64,000 bases of DNA from Ariolimax columbianus. Lineage: Eukaryota; Mollusca; Gastropoda; Stylommatophora; Arionidae. Each line of letters opens with the position of its first letter. Position 1 is the stretch's first letter. The notes beneath the pieces were generated by a model, which saw only the letters and a list, made by a program, of their open reading frames with translations, did not search any database and was not told the DNA's origin. The position numbers and the translations under genes were made by a program. Where the stretch lies: contig JAVGWX010000004.1 in the NCBI GenBank assembly GCA_036924085.1, positions 75,271,590-75,335,589 on the forward strand, in the 5' to 3' direction. This document shows positions 11,576-21,790 of this stretch, in pieces.

Positions 11576-11579
11576 TGGT

Positions 11580-11656
<77 letters not shown>
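11580..11656. repeat. (TA)n(TG)n microsatellite
   Basis: About 25 TA units followed by about 13 TG units, ending at the TA that precedes the mariner-like terminus. Mariners target TA dinucleotides, so the site choice fits. Confidence 0.95.
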
Positions 11657-11660
<4 letters not shown>

Positions 11661-11816
11661 CGAGGCGTGTTCAAATGAAACCGGACCAAACTGCAACAAT
11701 TGAACATACGTACGAGGCACATGATGACATCACTTCTGGAGTAAACAGCACATTCCAACCGTCAAATTTGCAAAATATCATTATCCTCGGACATAGCTCA
11801 GCTGACCGTTGAGGAC

Positions 11817-12010
11817 ATGGTAGGTGTGATACAGAATCTGTCCAGAGTTGATCAGCGAGCGGTGATTCTGTTTTCAACGGCTGAAGGATGTCGAACAGTT
11901 GACATTCATCGCAGAATGCAAGCAGTGTATGGTAACAAAAGTGTGTTGAAAACAACAGTGAAGAACTTGACAACGATGTTTAAAGAAGGAAATGATTTAA
12001 CGCAACAATA
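11817..12010 (+). pseudogene. Mariner-like transposase N-terminal (HTH) fragment
   Basis: RVDQRAVILFSTAEGCRTVDI, HRRMQAVYG and TVKNLTTMFKEG match the paired helix-turn-helix DNA-binding region at the N-terminus of mariner transposases, which binds the terminal repeats. A related plus-strand segment at about 16138-16290 extends it (TTMFKEARELTKDL, ASIQVDHRW). The catalytic core is missing in both, so neither is functional. Confidence 0.6.
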
Positions 12011-12118
12011 TGCGTCTGACCTGGGCTTGGACGATCTTTTGTTAACTCACGTCCCTGCACATCGATGTCCAGTTTTTCACTTGTGTCTTCGACACACTTT
12101 TGTCACCATACACTGCGT

Positions 12119-12479
12119 GGTATTTCTCTTCAACAGATCCATGAGTTCAAGTATTTGGGCAGTATTTTTTCGCCAGATGTTAGGATCGACAGAGAAATTG
12201 AAACTAAGTGTCAGAAAGCATCTGCGGTGACTTATCAGCTGTCCTCACTGCTTTGACATCCGAATATTAGTTTGGCAACAAAGCAAAAGCTGATAAAAAA
12301 AGTATGTTCATGCCGACTCTGTGCTACCAGTGCCAAACATTGGCCTCTGTTCAGGGCGCGTGAGAGCAAAATTTCGACTTGTGAGATGAAGTACTCGAGG
12401 AAGGTCATCGGTGTTACCAGGAGAAACATAATGACGAACAACGACTTTCGAAGTATGGTCGGCACTACGTCTACTGTCC
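12119..12479 (+). pseudogene. LINE RT C-terminal fragment, upstream part (split by Nimb copy)
   Basis: Contains HEFKYLGSIFSPDVRIDREI and TYQLSSLL, the post-RT segment of a non-LTR ORF. In a shifted frame it continues with KISTCEMKYSRKVIGVTRR and FRSMVGTT. It is interrupted after 12490 by the Nimb-like insertion and resumes at 15862 with GHFLRMHPHHLPLMAYNAG-like and RGRPRGRWIDDIRVIVKRQG segments, ending near 16125. The 11-bp duplication at the break proves the order of insertion: this LINE was there first. Confidence 0.75.
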
Positions 12480-12490
12480 AATACATTTCC

Positions 12491-15400
12491 CCACCAAATA
12501 GAGACCTATCGCTCTCGAGTATGGAGGTCAGAGACTCCAACTGCATAGTAGTTGGAGATTTCAACAGCCACTCGGAGAGATGGGGATACTCTGACACAGA
12601 CAGCAGAGGTGACGAAGTGGAAGATTGGGAGATAGATGCAAATCTCTCCCTAATCAATAGGCCGGAGGATAGCCCTAGCTTCTATTAAAGAACATGGCAT
12701 ACCACCTCGACTCCAGATTTGGCCTTCTCCACACAGGACATTCACCATAAAATAGACCGCCAGGTGCTAAACCAACTGGCAGGTAGCGACCACAGGCCGA
12801 TCAGGCTAACCATTGACATGGAAGTAGGCCCACAGGAAACAAAACCGCTCCCACGTTGGAATTACAAACGAGCCGACTGGGACAGATTTGCAATCCTGAC
12901 AGATGGGCTGTGTGAAACCATCAACACACGAAACACCAAAATGAAGCCCATGGGGGAAAGCCTAAGCAAGGCAATAATGCAAGCCGCCACTGAAACCATC
13001 CCAAGAGGAGCTAGGAAAAACTATAAGCCCTACTGGAATGATGAGTTGCAGAAAGTGGAAGATGCAGTAACAAATGCTAGGAACATGGCAGAGCGAGAAA
13101 AATCCATGGAGGCAAACATCGCCCTCAAAGCGGCCACGGCGAAATACAAACACACTCTCAAGCAAACAGCAAGAGAAAGCTGGAAAAATAAAACGGAAAG
13201 TCTAAACCTGGACAAAGACGGGAACAAGCTATGGAAGCTAGTCAGAGCCATGAACGACGAAACCCCGTCAAATAAACAAATTACTATCAAGCAGGGCGAG
13301 AACTTGATCACAGGTAAGAAAGCCGCAAACGCCTTTGTCGATCACTATGCCAGAGCAAACCACATCGAGGTCCCTGCAGATAAGTATACAGACATTAGCG
13401 AAGAGCTAAAGGGGCACGAAAACATGAATACGGCACCTGAAGAGCACATGATGGCCAAATTAACAATGCGCGAAATGGAAGAGGCTATGAGAACACTAAA
13501 GAAAAGGAAATCTCCCGGAAAAGACGGGATAACAAACGAAATGCTGATGGGGCTGGGCCAAACAGCGAAGAGGAAACTGCTATCGGTCCTGAACCAAAGC
13601 TGGAAAAGGGGAATTGTACCACAGGCATGGAAAGACGCAGTACTTGTACCAGTACCAAAAACAGGAAAGGACAAAACAGATCCAAATGGATACAGGCCCA
13701 TAAGCCTACTGAGCTGTGTCGGCAAGCTGATGGAACGGATGATAAACACCAGACTGATGTGGCATCTGGAAGAAAAACGAATACTAATTCCACAGCAAGC
13801 CGGCTTTAGACAGCACAGATCCACTGAGGATCAGGTCATCCTCATAACCCAGGAGATAGAAGATGCCTACCAGGCACAAAAACACACAGTAGCTGTTTGG
13901 GTGGATCTGGAAAAGGCATTTGACAAAGTCTGGAAGGATGGACTTAGAGTCAAGCTAAGAAGAAGTGATGTCTGTGGGAAGATGTACAAGTGGATCAACC
14001 ACTACCTCAAACAAAGAACGGCCAGAGTCCAAGTACAAGGGCAGATGAGCAAAAAGGTGACACTCGAGCAGGGAGTACCCCAAGGGGGAGTATTGTCCCC
14101 CACACTCTTCCTGGTATATATAAACGATATTACAGAGAATATACCAAGAAGAGTCCATAGCTCAATGTTTGCAGACGATCTGGCTATGTGGACCTCTGAA
14201 AAGAATCTCACCATAGCAAGAAATCGGATGCAGACGGCCCTAACATCGCTAACTCATGGCTGGTCAAAATAAATGAGGAGAAAACCACATGCACAATATT
14301 CTCGCTTTCATTAAAACCCCAACGTACCAAATTAAGTCTAAATGGCATATTCCTGCAGCCAAACGACAACCCAACCTACCTGGGAGTCTCATTTGATCGG
14401 CGCATGACATGGAAAAGTCAGATTGAGAGAAACCGAATGAAAGCCAGAGAAAGAATGGCAATCATGAGGAAACTTGCTGGCTCAAGCTGGGGAGCAGACG
14501 AAGGCATACTAAAGAAACTGTACACTGGAAGAGTGAGACCAGTTCTCGAGTATAGCATTGCGGCATGGACAACAGCAGCTAAGGCGAACTTCGATAAAGT
14601 TAGCAAACTTCAAAACCAAGCCATGAGAATTATAACAGGGGGCATGAAGTCAACGCCAATTGTAGAACTTGAAAAGATTACAAAACTGCAATCCATGACC
14701 GATAGAAGAGACTGCAGAGCCCAGCTGCAGTCAGAGAAGCTCCGAAGACTGACCGACCATCCAATGCACCAGAGACTAAACAATTTGGGAAATGGGAAAC
14801 TAAAGCGGAGAAACTTTGCAGAAATAGCCAAAGCAAAGATGCACGAAGATCCCATAAACGCACTAACAACACCAAAACCCATCACTACTGTACGAAAACC
14901 TACCTGGAGGCAAGATATATTTCCAGAGGTGGTAGAAAATATACCAGGTATTGCAAACAAAAACTGCCAGACTGAAAAATAAAGGAGAGATACTACCCTA
15001 AGCTTCATAACGAAAAGCTACCCAAGCATGGACTGGACCCATGCATACACCGACGGTTCTGTAACAAACACAACACAGAACGGAGGGGCAGGAGCATTCC
15101 TGAACCTACCAAATGGCAGAAAAATAACACTGTCATTCGCTACTGGTAAGTACACAAGCAATTTCAGAGCGGAGGCAGAGGCACTGAGGGCGGCAGTGGA
15201 AGAAATGGTGACACACAATGAAAATGAAAGCCATATAGTCCTGCTTACAGATGCTCTCACCGTAGTCACAGCGCTAAAATGCCAGAAAAACACTGAGCTT
15301 AATGACTTAAGAGCAGCACTCTGCAAACTGTGCCAGCAGTCCGCACCAAAAAGGGTAGTGGTACAGTGGGTCCCATCACACTGCAACATCCAAGGCAACG

Positions 15401-15861
15401 AGGAGGCAGACAGACTGGCAAAAGAAGGTGCAAGACTACTACAAACAGATACCAGTATGACGTACGAAGAGTCAAAACGGCTTATCAAAGCCAGATACAT
15501 GACCAAATGGGAAACCGAACATACTGGTTACACCAAAAACGATGCCTATTACCAGTTGAACTGAAGAGAGCAGGTCGTTGTCTTCAGACTTCGCACTGGC
15601 CACAATAGACTGAGGTACCACCTATTCAACAAATTGAAGATAGGGTCTACCGACGAATGCCGGTGCGGTACTGGTAAAATGACCGCTGAACATCTGCTGC
15701 AGAACTGCCCGACATACGAGGATCAGAGAGAGCAGATGTGGCCATCACCAGTGGAACTGCAAGACAAGCTCTATGGCAGTGGCGACAGCCTCAGGATGAC
15801 CGCCGCTTTTTTCGAAAAAATAATGGTTACTGTCTGACTGCGTACGCAGAAGAAGAAGAAG
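12491..15861 (+). pseudogene. I/Nimb-like LINE, 5'-truncated copy 1
   Basis: Flanked by an 11-bp TSD AATACATTTCC (12480-12490 and 15862-15872), with a (GAA)n tail at the right. It matches the intact 1302-aa frame at 23905-27813 from residue ~184 (PPNRDLSL, inside the endonuclease) to the C-terminus, very closely. Damage seen: a TAA at about 12686, a ~13-base deletion near 14249 just after the FADD box (frame lost), a TAA near 14980 and a TGA near 15562. Domains in order: C-terminal endonuclease with SDHRP, RT with FADD near 14170, RNase H with YTDGS near 15053 and ADRLAKEGA near 15410, and a Cys/His C-terminal motif. A recent dead-on-arrival copy. Confidence 0.9.
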
Positions 15862-15872
15862 AATACATTTCC

Positions 15873-16125
15873 AAGCAGAAAATAGGTTAGTTTAGTCATT
15901 TCCTGAGAATGCACCCTCATCATCTTCCACTGATGGCTTACAACGCTGGTAAATCTGGCTACATGGTAAGGGGGAGGCCGCGAGGCAGGTGGATAGATGA
16001 CATTAGAGTGATTGTCAAGAGACAAGGCTCACATTGACCAACAAAATGCACTTGGCGCAGGATAGACAACTGAAGCTCCCCACGACGCGCAACGGCAAAA
16101 GTGGAAAGAAAACTAAATAACACTG
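15873..16125 (+). pseudogene. LINE C-terminal fragment, downstream part
   Basis: Continuation of 12119-12479 after the Nimb insertion. RGRPRGRWIDDIRVIVKRQG is a common C-terminal motif in non-LTR ORF2 proteins. It then meets the second mariner-like transposase fragment near 16128. Confidence 0.65.
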
Positions 16126-16772
16126 CATGGTGACAAAAGTGTGACGAAGACAACAGTGAAGAACTAGACAACGATGTTCAAAGAAGCACGTGAGTTAACG
16201 AAAGATCTTTCGAGACCAGATCAGGCGCATATTGTTGCGCCAGAAGATGCCATCACGAAAATAGATGCATCAATTCAGGTAGACCATCGCTGGAGCATAC
16301 GTTCGCCACACTTTTGTCACCATACACTGTCTGCATTCTGCGATGAATGTCAACTGGTCGACATCCTTCAGGTGTTAGAAATCGAGTCACCACTTGCTGA
16401 TCAACTCTGGACGGATTCATTACATCCGTCATGTTTTCAACGGTCTGCTGAGAAAACTATGAGTCGGAGGATAAAGACATTTAGCAAATTTGACGGCTGT
16501 TTACACCAGAATTGACACAATCACGCGCATCGTACGAATTGTTCACTTGGTACAGTTTGATCCGGTTTCATTTTAACAAGCCAGGTATATAATTTCCAGA
16601 ATTGATATACCACCTGTATAAGAAAACTTTGACATGAAGTTGAAACCATCGGAGAAAGTTATCTCATTCAGGTTGTTGTCTTTCAGAAAGCCATATGATT
16701 GGTATCGTGTTCGTCCCACAATTAATCATGTCGAAGTTCCCATATTATAGAATACTATTCTATATGGTATTC

Positions 16773-17126
16773 TTCTTCTTCTTGGTTCGTTCTCAATCTC
16801 CCACTACCAAACCATGAAAGGGCTTAAGTAGCAAAATGTAGCCCAGAGAACGGAATCCGTTGTGTCGTAGTTAACAGCTTGGCTGCGATATTTGCACCTT
16901 TCGGTCCAACACATCCGACTTCAGCAAGCATTTTTTTAGTTCCGGGTTAGCATTCCCTCTTCGATCCCTTCTCCTTAGCCAGTCTGCCCTGCTGCAGCCT
17001 GTTATCCAGGATCACCACGTGGAGGTGTAGAAGGGTCTTGGCAGCTATGGTTCGCTGGCCCTGACGCTAGCAGTCAGCTATGGGTCGCTGACCACTGCAG
17101 CTCATTTGCTGCTCAGCATCTTGATC
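16773..17126 (-). mobile_element. GAA-tailed short element B, copy 1
   Basis: On the minus strand this ends in (AAG)n. Its body includes CGGATGTGTTGGACCGAAAG, GGTGCAAATATCGCA and CGACACAACG, shared with 34139-34312, 42100-42425 and 57050-57365. Imperfect 12-bp duplications ATATGGTATTCT and ATATGGAATTCT border it (about 16762 and 17128). The tail type is that of the Nimb-like LINE rather than poly(A). No protein frame. I see no certain Pol III boxes. Its 5' half resembles the leader just upstream of the Nimb ORF at about 27790-27900. Confidence 0.7.
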
Positions 17127-17356
17127 ATATGGAATTCTATATTCATTCATTTCTTCTTCTCCTCCATCTTCTTCTCCTTTTTCGACTTCTTGGATTGGAA
17201 CGGGTTATGACCAAATGCACCTTTTCTGTAACTCGTATTGTATATTGGACACTTCTGCAGCAAAGGTTCTGCAGGCATTTTATCAGTGCCGCAGACACGT
17301 TCATCGGCATGTCCTAATTTGAACTCGTTTAATATACTATCGTGTTGTGATTCAGA

Positions 17357-17430
17357 GTGATTCCGTGGCGAAGTCGTTAAGCCGTTGGCCTCGGGATCAG
17401 CTGGTGTGGGTTCGACTCCGGACTCCGCCG
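17357..17430 (+). mobile_element. tRNA-derived SINE head (Pol III promoter-like)
   Basis: GTGGCGAAGTCGTTAAG fits the A box and GGTTCGACTCC fits the B box, spaced as in a tRNA, followed at once by a T7 run. The acceptor ends are not a clean tRNA fold, so a SINE head is more likely than a functional tRNA gene. The body beyond (17431-17790) has no second copy in this window by eye. Confidence 0.6.
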
Positions 17431-17872
17431 CTTTTTTTCACGGGTGCTTGATACGGAGTCCCCTGCATCTCGTAGCCGCCCCCTAGACGTCTTGTCCTTT
17501 ACTTGCCACTGGGGTCGGGCGGCTCGAGACGAGAGAGTGAGGATAAAAAGTAGCACATTTAATCGCAGCGAATATCGTCTGCGATGAACGGCGGCCTTTA
17601 CCTCGTGGCCTGTGCGGAGTCTGAAAATCTCCAGCTGTTGAGCTTGTAGTAAGCGCCATTATGTTGTCGTCCTGGACGCTATCCACTTGTTCTTGTATCT
17701 TCACCTTCTAAACCCCCTGGCCTCTTCTTAAGTTTTACATATTTTAGGTTGAGAAGGCGTTCTGCCTTCTCTTGCTAGTATGTTATCCTCACTATGGCCA
17801 AGTAGGTTGCAATGAGAATGAATCCACTGAATGCCCAAGTTCATTCATAAAAGGAAAAGAAAATAGTAAGTA
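17431..17872. other. Unclassified flank
   Basis: Moderately GC-rich, perhaps the SINE body. It has a short hairpin-like GAAGGCGTTCTGCCTTCTC near 17755. No recognisable gene. Confidence 0.3.
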
Positions 17873-17893
17873 GCATGTCCTTACAGAGCGCGC
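17873..17893 (-). mobile_element. RTE-like 3'-end scrap at the satellite border
   Basis: GTAGCATGTCCTTACAGAGCG closely matches the start of the minus-strand RTE 3' terminus at 7917 and the one at about 54477. It directly precedes the first 38-bp satellite unit. Confidence 0.6.
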
Positions 17894-20800
17894 TTCTTAC
17901 AACCGCCACCTATTTGGCTGTTCTAAGTTTCTTCTTACAACCGCCACCTATTTGGCTGTTTTAAGTTTCTTCTTTCAACCGCCACCTATTTGGCTGTTTT
18001 AAGTTTCTTCTTACAACCGCCACCTATTTGGCTGTTTTAAGTTTCTTCTTTCAACCGCCACCTATTTGGCTGTTTTAAGTTTCTTCTTACAACCGCCACC
18101 TATTTGGCTGTTTTAAGTTTCTTCTTTCAACCGCCACCTATTTGGTTGTTTTAAGTTTCTTCTTACAACCGCCACCTATTTGGTTTTAAGTTTCTTCTTA
18201 CAACCGCCACCTATTTGGCTGTTTTAAGTTTCTTCTTACAACCGCCACCTATTTGGTTGTTTTAAGTTTCTTCTTTCAACCGCCACCTATTTGGTTGTTT
18301 TAAGTTTCTTCTTACAACCGCCACCTATTTGGTTGTTTTAAGTTTCTTCTTACAACCGCCAACTATTTGGTTGTTTTAAGTTTCTTCTTACAACCGCCAA
18401 CTATTTGGCTGTTTTAAGTTTCTTCTTTCAACCGCCACCTATTTGGTTGTTTTAAGTTTCTTCTTACAACCGCCACCTATTTGGTTGTTTTAAGTTTCTT
18501 CTTACAACCGCCAACTATTTGGCTGTTTTAAGTTTCTTCTTACAACCGCCACCTATTTGGTTGTTTTAAGTTTCTTCTTACAACCGCCACCTATTTGGTT
18601 GTTTTAAGTTTCTTCTTACAACCGCCACCTATTTGGCTGTTTTAAGTTTCTTCTTACAACCGCCACCTATTTGGTTGTTTTAAGTTTTTTCTTTCAACCG
18701 CCACCTATTTGGTTGTTTTAAGTTTCTTCTTACAACCGCCACCTATTTGGTTGTTTTAAGTTTCTTCTTACAACCGCCACCTTTTTGGTTTTAAGTTTCT
18801 TCTTACAACCGCCACCTATTTGGTTTTAAGTTGCTTCTTACAACCGCCACCTATTTGGCTGTTTTAAGTTTCTTCTTACAACCGCCACCTATTTGGTTGT
18901 TTTAAGTTTCTTCTTACAACCGCCACCTATTTGGTTTTAAGTTTCTTCTTACAACCGCCACCTATTTGGTTGTTTTAAGTTTCTTCTTACAACCGCCACC
19001 TTTTTGGTTTTAAGTTTCTTCTTACAACCGCGACCTATTTGGTTTTAAGTTTCTTCTTACAACCACCAACTATTTGGTTGTTTTAAGTTTCTTCTTACAA
19101 CCGCCACCTTTTTGGTTTTAAGTTTCTTCTTACAACCGCCACCTATTTGGTTTTAAGTTGCTTCTTACAACCGCCACCTATTTGGTTGTTTTAAGTTTCT
19201 TCTTACAACCGCCAACTATTGTGTTGTTTTAAGTTTCTCCTTACAACCGCCACCTTTTTGGTTTTAAGTTTCTTCTTACAACCGCCAACTATTGTGTTGT
19301 TTTAAGTTTCTCCTTACAACCGCCACCTTTTTGGTTTTAAGTTTCTTCTTACAACCGCCAACTATTGTGTTGTTTTAAGTTTCTCCTTACAACCGCCACC
19401 TTTTTGGTTTTAAGTTTCTTCTTACAACCGCCAACTATTTGGTTGTTTTAAGTTTCTTCTTACAACCGCCAACTATTGTGTTGTTTTAAGTTTCTCCTTA
19501 CAACCGCCAACTATTGTGTTGTTTTAAGTTTCTCCTTACAACCGCCAACTATTGTGTTGTTTTAAGTTTCTCCTTACAACCGCCAACTATTTGGTTGTTT
19601 TAAGTTTCTCCTTACAACCGCCAACTATTGTGTTGTTTTAAGTTTCTTCTTACAACCGCCAACTATTGTGTTGTTTTAAGTTTCTCCTTACAACCGCCAC
19701 CTTTTTGGTTTTAAGTTTCTTCTTACAACCGCCAACTATTTGGCTGTTTTAAGTTTCTTCTTACAACCGCCAACTATTTGGTTGTTTTAAGTTTCTTCTT
19801 ACAACCGCCAACTATTTGGTTGTTTTAAGTTTCTTCTTACAACCGCCACCTATTTGGCTGTTCTAAGTTTCTTCTTACAACCGCCACCTATTTGGTTTTA
19901 AGTTTCTTCTTACAACCGCCAACTATTTGGTTGTTTTAAGTTTCTTCTTACATCCGCCACCTATTTGGTTGTTTTAAGTTTCTTCTTACAACCGCCACCT
20001 ATTTGGTTTTAAGTTTCTTCTTACAACCGCCACCTATTTGGTTTTAAGTTTCTTCTTACAACCGCCACCTATTTGGCTGTTCTAAGTTTCTTCTTACAAC
20101 CGCCACCTATTTGGTTTTAAGTTTCTTCTTACAACCGCCACCTATTTGGCTGTTCTAAGTTGCATCTTACATCCGCCACCTATTTGGCTGTTTTAAGTTT
20201 CTTCTTACAACCGCCACCTATTTGGTTGTTTTAAGTTTCTTCTTACAACCGCCACCTATTTGGTTGTTTTAAGTTTCTTCTTACAACCGCGACCTATTTG
20301 GTTCTAAGTTTCTTCTTACAACCGCCAACTATTTGGCTGTTTTAAGTTTCTTCTTACAACCGCCAACTATTTGGTTCTAAGTTTCTTCTTACAACCGCGA
20401 CCTATTTGGTTTTAAGTTTCTTCTTACAACCGCCAACTATTTGGCTGTTTTAAGTTTCTTCTTACAACCGCCAACTATTTGGTTCTAAGTTTCTTCTTAC
20501 AACCGCCACCTATTTGGTTTTAAGTTTCTTCTTACAACCGCCAACTATTGTGTTGTTTTAAGTTTCTCCTTACAACCGCCACCTATTTGGTTTTAAGTTT
20601 CTTCTTACAACCGCCACCTATTTGGTTCTAAGTTTCTTCTTACAACCGCCAACTATTTGGTTGTTTTAAGTTTCTTCTTACAACCGCCAACTATTTGGCT
20701 GTTCTAAGTTTCTTCTTACAACCGCCACCTATTTGGTTTTAAGTTTCTTCTTACAACCGCCACCTATTTGGTTTTAAGTTTCTTCTTACAACCGCCAACT

Positions 20801-21652
20801 ATTTGGCTGTTCTAAGTTTCTTCTTACAACCGCCACCTATTTGGTTTTAAGTTTCTTCTTACAACCGCCACCTATTTGGTTTTAAGTTTCTTCTTACAAC
20901 CGCCAACTATTTGGTTGTTTTAAGTTTCATCTTACAACCGCCACCTATTTGGTTGTTTTAAGTTTCTTCTTACAACCGCCACCTATTTGGTTGTTTTAAG
21001 TTTCTTCTTTCAACCGCCACCTATTTGGTTGTTTTAAGTTTCTTCTTTCAACCGCCAACTATTTGGTTGTTTTAAGTTTCATCTTACAACCGCCACCTAT
21101 TTGGTTGTTTTAAGTTTCTTCTTACAACCGCCACCTATTTGGTTGTTTTAAGTTTCTTCTTTCAACCGCCACCTATTTGGTTGTTTTAAGTTTCATCTTA
21201 CAACCGCCACCTATTTGGTTGTTTTAAGTTTCTTCTTACAACCGCCACCTATTTGGTTGTTTTAAGTTTCTTCTTTCAACCGCCACCTATTTGGTTGTTT
21301 TAAGTTTCATCTTACAACCGCCACCTATTTGGTTGTTTTAAGTTTCTTCTTTCAACCGCCAACTATTTGGTTGTTTTAAGTTTCTTCTTACAACCGCCAA
21401 CTATTTGGTTGTTTTAAGTTTCTTCTTTCAACCGCCACCTATTTGGTTGTTTTAAGTTTCTTCTTTCAACCGCCACCTATTTGGTTGTTTTAAGTTTCAT
21501 CTTACAACCGCCACCTATTTGGCTGTTTTAAGTTTCATCTTACAACCGCCACCTATTTGGCTGTTCTAAGTTGCTTCTTACAACCGCCAACTATTTGATT
21601 CTTTTAAGTTTCTTCTTACAACCGCCACCTATTTGGCTGTTTTAAGTTTCTT
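17893..21652. repeat. 38-bp satellite array (about 100 units)
   Basis: The unit is CTTCTTACAACCGCCACC plus TATTTGGCTGTTTTAAGTTT, 38 bp, with a common 35-bp variant lacking TGT. Diagnostic variants cluster: ...TTTCAACCG..., AACTATTGTGTTG, CTTTTTGG and TTTCATCTTAC. Local blocks of variants suggest expansion by unequal exchange of groups of units. Not coding. Confidence 0.97.
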
Positions 21653-21790
21653 GACAAGTTGCCATTACTTTTCGAACGTGGAGGAGAAATCGCCTAGAAA
21701 AAAACTCAGTGTCTGCAAAACTGGACGTGCTGGAAATCGAACCCGGTGTGTAGGGATTGTGATAACAGAGTCAGTTTCAACCCTAGGCCA
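21653..21790 (-). mobile_element. tRNA-like SINE head and body between two satellites
   Basis: Minus strand: a B box GGGTTCGATTTCC (about 21734-21746) is preceded by TATCACAATCCC (anticodon-arm region) and, inside the adjoining 46-bp unit, by GCGTGGCCTAGGGTTGAA, a plausible A box. The 5' GGATGTT and 3' CACGTCC can pair at 6 of 7 positions as an acceptor stem. After the head, ~75 bases of body lead into the first 38-bp unit. It resembles the tRNA-like head at 61090-61166 in A box, ACAATCC and B box. Confidence 0.65.

Larger units (their letters stand above)
11657..16588 (+). mobile_element. Mariner-like foldback element carrying nested LINE insertions
   Basis: The left end TACGAGGCGTGTTCAAATGA and the right end near 16560-16588 are inverted matches with a few mismatches, and both are bordered by TA. 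The similarity is not confined to short termini: about 11720-11960 recurs inverted at about 16300-16540, so the ends form ~300-bp arms containing the start of a mariner-type transposase. The interior lacks the DD34D catalytic domain. A LINE fragment sits in the middle, and inside that a Nimb-like LINE. Exact junctions at the palindrome centre (12030-12118) are unclear. Confidence 0.6.
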
